From: Alphaproteobacteria bacterium UBA2964
Lineage (GTDB): Bacteria > Pseudomonadota > Alphaproteobacteria > MPNO01 > UBA2964
Assembly: GCA_002348425.1 (NCBI GenBank)
Contig: DEBE01000149.1
Location: forward strand, 1 to 7,475
Direction: 5' to 3'
Length of the DNA stretch: 7,475 nt
Position 1 is the first letter of the stretch. Each line of letters starts with the position of its first letter. The notes below the pieces were generated by a model. The model was not told the DNA's origin and did no database searches. It was given only the letters and a program-made list of their open reading frames with translations. Made by a program: the position numbers and the translations under genes. Of this stretch, positions 1-5,095 are shown in pieces.

Positions 1-263
1 GCCAATCTCAGCGGAATATCCGGCAAAGGGATATCTATATCATGAGACGAAAATACGTCTACCACGCCAGGCATTGACCGAGCTTTCTCAAGATCTATGG
101 CTTTAACTATCCCGTGTGACAGCGGGCTCCGTAAAATTGCCATATGCAATAGACCGGGCATGGTCACATCGTCTACAAATTGCCCTTGGCCCGTGAGAAA
201 TTTTTGGTCTTCAATTCGGGAAACCGATTCTCCAATATACCGAATTGCTTTAGTATCATTCAT
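1..263 (-). CDS. Molybdenum hydroxylase large subunit, CoxL/xanthine dehydrogenase type (partial, N-terminus only)
   Basis: Reading the complement from the ATG at 263-261 gives 87 uninterrupted codons running off the left edge. The protein begins MNDTKAIRYIGESVSRIEDQ and continues with KFLTGQGQFVDD (21-32), PGLLHMAILRSPLSHG (36-51) and MPGVVDVFSSHDI (64-76). This series (IG.SV.R.ED..FLTG.G.FVDD, PG.LH.A.LRSP.SHG, PGV..V) is the recognisable N-terminal hammerhead domain of the large, molybdopterin-cytosine-dinucleotide-binding subunit of CoxL/CutL-type hydroxylases. Those enzymes hydroxylate carbon centres such as N-heteroaromatics or aldehydes, or oxidise CO, working with FAD and 2Fe-2S subunits. 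The Mo-site and glutamate base lie outside the window, so substrate class and CoxL form cannot be judged. A GGGGA run 7 bases before the ATG is a weak ribosome site. The gene diverges from the SDR-like gene across a 153-base gap, which suggests shared control. Confidence 0.85.
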   Translation of the reverse strand, partial: MNDTKAIRYIGESVSRIEDQKFLTGQGQFVDDVTMPGLLHMAILRSPLSHGIVKAIDLEKARSMPGVVDVFSSHDIDIPLPDIPLRL

Positions 264-416
264 CTCTAATCCCCGCACCCCACTTAACAAGTTACGGCAA
301 TGCTAATTGCAAGGGCAATGGTCTGGTATTAAAAATTACAATAAACCATTCCCCGAATACCAAAAAAGATACATTATCTCTTTATCAATTAAAAATTTTA
401 AAAGTGAGATAGTGCA
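264..416. promoter_or_regulatory. AT-rich divergent intergenic region with candidate operator repeats
   Basis: This 153-base gap separates the start codons of the molybdenum hydroxylase (minus) and the SDR-like gene (plus), so promoters for both should lie here. Directly visible are: a short palindrome ATTGC-AAGG-GCAAT (306-319); a GGCAATG direct repeat (296-302 and 314-320) spaced 18 bases start to start; an inverted repeat TGGTATT (324-330) / AATACCA (356-362); and an inverted repeat TATCTC (375-380) / GAGATA (406-411). A TACAAT hexamer at 337-342 resembles a plus-strand -10 box but lacks a good -35 partner at 16-18 bases. No confident promoter is called. Confidence 0.45.
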
Positions 417-1226
417 ATGGATCTTCAACTAAAGGGAAAAAAGGCAATAGTAACAGGCGGGAGCGAGGGCATTGGAAAATCTATAACCCTTGCTTTAGCT
501 CAGGAAGGCGTGGATGTCGCAATTTGTGCTCGGCGAAAGGAACCTCTCGAAGTTACGGCTAAAGAAATAGCGGAGAAAACCGGGCAGAAAATTATCCCTA
601 TTACCGCAGATCTTACAGAGACGGAACAAGCAAACTCTTTTATTGAAGAATCTGTAAGAGCTCTGGAAGGTGTCGACATCCTAGTGAATAATGCTGGGGC
701 TGCCACTGGGGGCGTCTTGGAGTACCTATCAGATGAGCAATGGGAAGACGCCCTGCAATTAAAATTTTTCGGCTATGTCCGCTGTACCCGAGCGGTGATA
801 CCTCACCTGAAAAAACAGGGAGGCGGACGAGTAGTTAATTTAATTGGAAACGATGGCGTAAAACATTCCTATTGGGAAATCGCTCCAGGTGCTGCCAATG
901 CCGCGGGCCAAAACTTGACAATCTCACTTGCGGGGCAATACGGGAAAGATAATATAAGTTTCGTGGCCGTAAACCCAGGTCCTGTGAGAACTGAGAGATG
1001 GACTGGACTTGTAAACGGTATGTCGCGAGATATGAAAATCAGTTATGAAGAGGCTGATCAATTGGCACCGCGCAGCATACCCCTCGGCCGTATAGCAGAG
1101 ACGCTCGAGGTGGCAAATCTTGTTACCTATCTTGCTTCACCTCTCGCACATTTTGTTAATGGCACTATGATTGAAATTGACGGTGGACAGCAAAAACCAA
1201 TGATGGATGCTTTCCGCGACGGGTAG
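417..1226 (+). CDS. SDR-family (short-chain dehydrogenase/reductase) protein with non-canonical active site
   Basis: This 269-residue protein has the length and order of a classical SDR: the Rossmann dinucleotide motif TGGSEGIG (13-20), ADL (64-66) contacting the adenine ring, NNAG (91-94), the NPGPVRTE segment (186-193) after strand 6, and a C-terminal NGTMIEIDGG (248-257). The catalytic tetrad is not canonical. The usual helix-4 Asn falls on Lys116, the usual Ser region after strand 5 reads NLIGND (141-146), and the YxxxK motif is absent. A Tyr occurs at 152 but residue 156 is Ala, and the following APGAANAAG (156-164) fits the variant SDRs that carry a GGAANAAL-like helix. The protein may bind NAD(P) and do different chemistry, or be non-catalytic. 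The ATG at 417 is preceded by GTGAG (404-408) with an 8-base spacer. It is the only plus-strand gene and may be divergently controlled with the molybdenum hydroxylase. Confidence 0.9.
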   Translation: MDLQLKGKKAIVTGGSEGIGKSITLALAQEGVDVAICARRKEPLEVTAKEIAEKTGQKIIPITADLTETEQANSFIEESVRALEGVDILVNNAGAATGGVLEYLSDEQWEDALQLKFFGYVRCTRAVIPHLKKQGGGRVVNLIGNDGVKHSYWEIAPGAANAAGQNLTISLAGQYGKDNISFVAVNPGPVRTERWTGLVNGMSRDMKISYEEADQLAPRSIPLGRIAETLEVANLVTYLASPLAHFVNGTMIEIDGGQQKPMMDAFRDG

Positions 1227-1259
1227 TTGAGATTTTAATACAGAAACTTTGGGCATTAG

Positions 1260-2201
1260 TTAACCGACACCGGAGCCCGATCGCTTTAAACGTGGGTCAA
1301 ATATATCTCTCATGCCGTCGCCAAGTAGATTAATGCCAAGCACTGTAAAGAAAATGCATAAGCCTGGGAAAAGTGCCAACCACCAGGAAGTACTGATGTA
1401 CGCACGTCCGTCTGCGAGCATGCTACCCCAAGTTGGAATCTCCGGCGGCACGCCAAGTCCGAGAAAACTGAGACTTGCCTCGGATATTATGGCAGTGGCC
1501 ATTGCAAAAGTCCCAATAACCATTGCCGCCTGCATCAGGTTAGGGAGGATATGTTTTACTACAATTCTAGTATCGCTTGCCCCCAACGACCGAGCCGCAT
1601 CAACAAAATCTCTTGTCCGTAGCGATAAGGCTTGACCCCGAGAAACTCGACAATAGGGAATCCAGCGCTGCGCAACGAGCGCCGCAATTAATATCCATAG
1701 GCCTTGACCAAAGAAGGCAAGAACCGCGATAGCCAGAAGAAGAGGTGGAAATGCCCAGACAACTTCAACAAGTTTCTGAATGAAAAAATCAGTGCGCCCT
1801 GCAAAATAACCAGAGATAGCTCCTAAGCCCACTCCAATAACCCCAGAAATTACCACTACGGTACCTGCTATCACCAGTGAAATGCGCGCTCCATAAAAAA
1901 TTCGGCTTAATATATCTCGGCCGACATGATCAGTACCTAAAAAGTTATCGCCTCCCCACCATTGTGGTGCCTGCAATGTATTGGACAGGTTTTGAAGATT
2001 GGGATCAAAGGGTGATAAAATAGGAGCAAGTACTCCCATAAAAATAAGTAAAAAAACAAGACAACCGCCCATTATTATCTTTGGCTTCAACCAAGGTCGA
2101 AGGGCCCGTCGGAAGCGCAACACACGGGCACCTTGATTAATCGTCTCAGAGGATGAAGCGGAACTATTTGTCAAATCGAATTCTCGGATCAATGAGCCCA
2201 T
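1260..2201 (-). CDS. ABC importer inner-membrane permease, DppC/OppC type
   Basis: This is the second membrane subunit of a peptide/nickel/opine-type (family 5) ABC importer. Counting from the ATG at 2201 (313 residues), a hydrophilic cytoplasmic tail of about 40 residues leads to TM1 (about 42-63). The periplasmic segment then carries the DppC signature FLGTDHVGRDILSR (87-100). Further membrane spans lie near 106-134, 153-176, 222-245 and 273-292. The cytoplasmic EAA loop that docks the ATPase reads DFVDAARSLGAS (198-209), and SFLGLGVPPEIPTWG follows at 245-259, all typical of the family. The start is uncertain. The frame is open to a TTG at 2213, the first ATG is at 2201, and another TTG sits at 2174. 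None has a good Shine-Dalgarno, and all overlap the end of the DppB-type gene, which implies translational coupling. The stop is TAA, 33 bases from the converging SDR gene. The substrate is not determinable from this subunit. Confidence 0.93.
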   Translation of the reverse strand: MGSLIREFDLTNSSASSSETINQGARVLRFRRALRPWLKPKIIMGGCLVFLLIFMGVLAPILSPFDPNLQNLSNTLQAPQWWGGDNFLGTDHVGRDILSRIFYGARISLVIAGTVVVISGVIGVGLGAISGYFAGRTDFFIQKLVEVVWAFPPLLLAIAVLAFFGQGLWILIAALVAQRWIPYCRVSRGQALSLRTRDFVDAARSLGASDTRIVVKHILPNLMQAAMVIGTFAMATAIISEASLSFLGLGVPPEIPTWGSMLADGRAYISTSWWLALFPGLCIFFTVLGINLLGDGMRDIFDPRLKRSGSGVG

Positions 2202-3171
2202 AAAGAATATCAATGATGAAATTAATCATCACGAATGCGAATGTGTAAGTCAGAACTGTACCGGTTATCAGCGGATAATCTCTTGCCGTAATAGCTGATA
2301 TCAGGAGTGACCCACCTCCGGGCCAAGAAAAAACTGTTTCAACTATTATGGATCCGGAGAGCAAGGTTCCAAGTTCCAAGCCAACAACTGTAATGATTGG
2401 TATTAACGCATTTCTAACAGCATGATACCACAATACTACAGTCTCTTTTACGCCTTTAGCCCGCGCCGTAGTCACGTAATCCTCATGCATTACCTCAAGG
2501 ACCGAAGAACGCGTTACACGCATCATTATTCCCATCATATTGGTACCGAGTGCAGTGGCTGGAAGGATAATATATTTCAGTCCATCCCAAACGGCTGTCC
2601 AGTTCCCGTGTATGATACTATCAAGTATATAAAACCCTGTTATTGGATCATCCGGCACTCCATAAGTTTCACGTCCGGCAGAAGGGAGAAGATTAAACAC
2701 CCCAGAAACTATAAGGATTAGCATTATACCAAACCAGAAATTAGGCATACTGATCCCAAAGAACCCGACAATTGAGCCAAGATTATCCGCCCAAGAGTTA
2801 GGTTTAGCACCCGCCCAGACCCCTAGAGGCAAAGCCACCACCACGGCTATTAGAATAGAAAAAAAAGCCAACTCAATAGTTGCAGGAAGGCGCTCAACAA
2901 TCAGTAGTAGAACGGGATCCGCATATCTAAATGACATTCCAAGGTCCCCTTGAAGGGCTGCCATAAGGAAACGCCAATATTGCACGTAAACAGGTTGATC
3001 TAGACCCCAACGCTGTCGAGCCTCCTCAATATCTTCCTTCGAGGCCTCGTCAGATAAAAGAATATCAGCAGGGTCGCCGGGTGCCGCTTGTACCAGCATA
3101 AAAACAAGAAGTGAAATTAAAAGCATGACCGGTAAGGTGCCAATCATACGGCGAACAATATAACTAAACAC
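2164..3171 (-). CDS. ABC importer inner-membrane permease, DppB/OppB type
   Basis: This is the first membrane subunit of the family-5 ABC importer, 335 residues, the usual DppB length. TM1 (about 10-29) follows the typical start FSYIVRRMIGTLPVM and leads into the family hallmark QAAPGDPA (28-35). Periplasmic residues 50-98 include RWGLDQPVYVQYWRFL. Further spans lie near 100-121, 133-160, 198-217, 255-280 and 302-325. The EAA coupling loop is DYVTTARAKGV (231-241) with RNALIP at 253-258, then VETVFSWPGGGSLL (277-290). The C-terminus DPRIRFDK is standard. The start codon is GTG at 3171, with GGGAG ending 10 bases upstream as a plausible ribosome site. The gene follows the second alpha/beta hydrolase after 71 bases and overlaps the DppC-type gene by 38 bases or more, so the two permeases should be made in step. 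It forms the channel half together with DppC. Confidence 0.94.
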   Translation of the reverse strand: MFSYIVRRMIGTLPVMLLISLLVFMLVQAAPGDPADILLSDEASKEDIEEARQRWGLDQPVYVQYWRFLMAALQGDLGMSFRYADPVLLLIVERLPATIELAFFSILIAVVVALPLGVWAGAKPNSWADNLGSIVGFFGISMPNFWFGIMLILIVSGVFNLLPSAGRETYGVPDDPITGFYILDSIIHGNWTAVWDGLKYIILPATALGTNMMGIMMRVTRSSVLEVMHEDYVTTARAKGVKETVVLWYHAVRNALIPIITVVGLELGTLLSGSIIVETVFSWPGGGSLLISAITARDYPLITGTVLTYTFAFVMINFIIDILYGLIDPRIRFDK

Positions 3172-3242
3172 CTCTGCACCGCTCCCAAGTCATTGGACCG
3201 CTATTGCTAGAATCAAATCTTAAATTCTTTATTGGTGTCACC

Positions 3243-4130
3243 TCAACTGCTCCCGCAAGTCTGTACAAAGGCATTTATTAACTCATTAAATTGTTTTGGA
3301 TGCTCCCTGTAGGAGAAGTGTCCTGCTTGATTTAGAATATGAAATTGAGCATCTGAACGATGTTTAGCGATCAGGTCCCAGAGGGCCCACCCCTGATCAA
3401 TCGAAGCAGTGGGGTCATTTTTCCCCCATATAATTTGTGTGGGTCTTTTTAAGCCCTCATCTCGCAGCATGGCAAACATTTTTGATTTATCCGCGGCCAA
3501 CCCTGGAGCAAACTGCCGCAGTCTCAGGCCTTCTGTCTCCATTTTAGTCCAAGCCAAGCGATATTCGGGCCGTTCAGCTATCTCACAACATACATCAAGC
3601 CAGTCTTTTGTAATGTGATGGGGGCTGTATGAATAATGCTCAAAAATCCAATAGTGACTATCGCGGGATAGACGAGGTTCGGGGGGATTACCAAGTATGA
3701 TATTATTTAACTCAACCCCAGGTGAACTTGTGTTGCTATCCACAATCGTACAACTCCTAACGAGCTCAGGATAATCAAGAGTTATACGGCAAACCAAATA
3801 CCCTCCCCGGGAATGACCAACTAAGTGAACAGGGCCTAATTCAAGGGCTTCCAGGGTCTTCACCGCATGCCCGACCACAGCAGACATACAATAATCTTCA
3901 TCAAACTGGGGAACATCTGTAAATCCTTGGCCAAGTTTATCTATCGCAATAACCCGATAACGCTCTGCAAGGGAGCTAAAATTAGTGCTCCAGTCCCATG
4001 CGTTATCTGCTGCCGTCGGATGCCCAAAAGCTCCGCCATGGAAAAGCACTAGGGGCTGGCCTGCCCCCATCTCATAGTAATGGGTGTTGATACCAGCTAC
4101 GTCTATAAAACCTCCATCCTCTTTACGCAT
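3243..4130 (-). CDS. Alpha/beta hydrolase, second of a tandem pair
   Basis: This is a 295-residue alpha/beta-hydrolase-fold enzyme of the compact MhpC/BphD/esterase-like kind, with no signal peptide, so cytoplasmic. Visible landmarks are the oxyanion HGG (31-33), DKLGQGF (64-70), the nucleophile elbow GHSRGG with Ser107, the acid in WGKNDP (Asp239) and the base in AGHF (His271), a complete Ser-Asp-His triad. The lid region (about 135-210) is rich in aromatics (HYWIFEHYSYSPHH, 159-172). It aligns without gaps to the preceding gene product at an offset of one residue, with about 147 of 290 positions identical by my count. Its ATG lies within the TAATG that ends that gene, so translation is probably coupled; AAGG sits about 12 bases upstream of the start. 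The family includes esterases, lactonases, amidases and C-C hydrolases of meta-cleavage products, and sequence alone does not choose among them. Position before the permease genes suggests it processes the imported ligand. Confidence 0.92.
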   Translation of the reverse strand: MRKEDGGFIDVAGINTHYYEMGAGQPLVLFHGGAFGHPTAADNAWDWSTNFSSLAERYRVIAIDKLGQGFTDVPQFDEDYCMSAVVGHAVKTLEALELGPVHLVGHSRGGYLVCRITLDYPELVRSCTIVDSNTSSPGVELNNIILGNPPEPRLSRDSHYWIFEHYSYSPHHITKDWLDVCCEIAERPEYRLAWTKMETEGLRLRQFAPGLAADKSKMFAMLRDEGLKRPTQIIWGKNDPTASIDQGWALWDLIAKHRSDAQFHILNQAGHFSYREHPKQFNELINAFVQTCGSS

Positions 4131-5017
4131 TATTCAATGACACCTTGGATAAACCCGTCGAGTACAGCATGAAAGTTAGCCGCCTGTTCACGCATAGAAA
4201 AGTGGCCGGCGCGATTGAGAATGTGCATATAAGCCCGACGCTCAGTGGAAGCGATCAGATCATACAAACGGTGACCTTGCTCCAAAAGCGCGGTTGGGTC
4301 GTTATATCCCCACATTATCATAGTAGGGCGCCTCATACCTGTATCGCGAATACGTGCAAATGTTTCCGCACGATCCCCAGATAACATTGGCAAAAATTGG
4401 CGTGTTTTAAGTTTCTGCCTCTCCATCTTAGAAACAGCTTTTTTATGTTTGGCCTGCTTTCCAATATCTACCAAAACATCTAGCCAATCATCGTCAATAT
4501 GTTCGTGGCCGTAGGAATATCTCTCCATGACCCACCTTTGACATTCTCGACTAAGAGGTGGATGTGGAGGTTTTGCTAGAACCACTTCATTCATTCCAAC
4601 CCCTGGTGCAAGAGTATTGCTGTCTACACAGGTACAGGAAACTACCATTTCCGGTTGTTCAAGTGTTAACCGCGCGGTCACATATCCACCCCGTGAGTGG
4701 CCCACAAGATGACAATCCTTTAGACCCAGCTTATTTAGGAAAGCGCCCAGGTGCTGGACAACCGCATGCATTGTATAATCGGAATCACGTTTTGGATTAC
4801 CTGTATAACCTTGGCCCAATTTGTCGACGGCTACGACGTGGTACTTCTTGGCAAGATAGTCAAAATTCCGGCTCCACGTCCAGCTATTGCCTGACGCCTC
4901 CTTTGAACCAAAATTTCCCCCATGTACTAGAACTACGCTAGGGCCACGTCCCTTTTCATAGTAGTGGGTTTTTACACCGTCGACGGTTATGAATTTTCCT
5001 TTTCGCGGCATTGTCAT
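4130..5017 (-). CDS. Alpha/beta hydrolase, first of a tandem pair
   Basis: This is a 295-residue cytoplasmic alpha/beta hydrolase, closely related to its downstream neighbour. It has the oxyanion HGG (32-34), DKLGQGY (65-71), GHSRGG with nucleophile Ser108, WGYNDP with Asp240, and AGHF with His272, an intact triad with the same 32-residue acid-to-base spacing. Segments shared with the paralogue include VDSNT (131-135), PGV, DWLDV (177-181), KME (197-199), RQF (206-208) and NDPTA (239-243). The shared VDSNT, DWLDV and RQF segments sit in or near the cap that shapes the substrate pocket, so the two enzymes may recognise related substrates. The ATG at 5017 is preferred over the in-frame ATG at 5011 because GAGG lies 7 bases before it. 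The gene follows the solute-binding protein after 78 bases that hold a strong hairpin, and its TAA overlaps the next ATG by one base. The exact reaction (ester, lactone, amide or C-C hydrolysis) is unknown. Confidence 0.92.
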   Translation of the reverse strand: MTMPRKGKFITVDGVKTHYYEKGRGPSVVLVHGGNFGSKEASGNSWTWSRNFDYLAKKYHVVAVDKLGQGYTGNPKRDSDYTMHAVVQHLGAFLNKLGLKDCHLVGHSRGGYVTARLTLEQPEMVVSCTCVDSNTLAPGVGMNEVVLAKPPHPPLSRECQRWVMERYSYGHEHIDDDWLDVLVDIGKQAKHKKAVSKMERQKLKTRQFLPMLSGDRAETFARIRDTGMRRPTMIMWGYNDPTALLEQGHRLYDLIASTERRAYMHILNRAGHFSMREQAANFHAVLDGFIQGVIE

Positions 5018-5024
5018 CGGAAAA

Positions 5025-5028
5025 CCTC
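5025..5028 (-). promoter_or_regulatory. Shine-Dalgarno GAGG that fixes the start of the first tandem hydrolase
   Basis: On the minus strand GAGG is followed by a 7-base spacer and the ATG at 5017. The alternative in-frame ATG at 5011 would have a 13-base spacer. The spacing favours the upstream start. Confidence 0.6.
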
Positions 5029-5041
5029 AAATTTCTCGGAA

Positions 5042-5073
5042 ATGGGAGCTGTCCAAACAAGAACAGCCCCCAT
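5042..5073 (-). ncRNA. Intercistronic RNA hairpin between binding-protein and hydrolase genes
   Basis: In minus-strand RNA, ATGGGGGCTGTTC (5073-5061) pairs with GGACAGCTCCCAT (5054-5042) around a 6-base TTGTTT loop. All 13 positions pair, two of them as G-U wobbles. In plus-strand RNA the same two positions become A-C mismatches, so the structure belongs to the operon transcript. It lies 22 bases after the solute-binding-protein stop and ends 24 bases before the next ATG. No U-tract follows in the minus direction, so it does not look like an intrinsic terminator. Similar intercistronic stems after binding-protein genes (for example malE-malF) block 3' exonucleases and leave the binding protein more abundant than the genes downstream. 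That role is inferred here. Confidence 0.65.
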
Positions 5074-5095
5074 GCACCATGTTTTTATTTTATGA

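Noticed and set aside
97..306. A 69-codon plus-strand open frame
   Set aside because: It lies antisense to the molybdenum hydroxylase fragment, whose protein sequence matches a known family strongly, and has no recognisable product.
1227..1259. Bidirectional terminator between the convergent SDR and DppC-type genes
   Set aside because: The 33 bases contain only a trivial 4-base inverted repeat (AACT/AGTT) and no T-tract; no terminator can be supported.
1312..1635. A 107-codon plus-strand open frame
   Set aside because: It is antisense to the conserved C-terminal half of the DppC-type permease and shows no family features.
3234..3242. Palindrome GGTGTCACC just after the second tandem hydrolase's stop
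   Set aside because: Only 4-base arms with a single central base; too short to form a stable hairpin and not associated with a start or promoter signal.
4558..4941. A 127-codon plus-strand open frame
   Set aside because: It is antisense to the first tandem hydrolase, which has a complete catalytic triad and a close paralogue; the frame has no recognisable domain or ribosome site.
5042..5090. Intrinsic terminator on the plus strand (hairpin followed after 8 bases by a T-rich run at 5081-5090)
   Set aside because: No plus-strand gene ends here, the T-run is not adjacent to the stem, and the stem has two A-C mismatches in plus-strand RNA.
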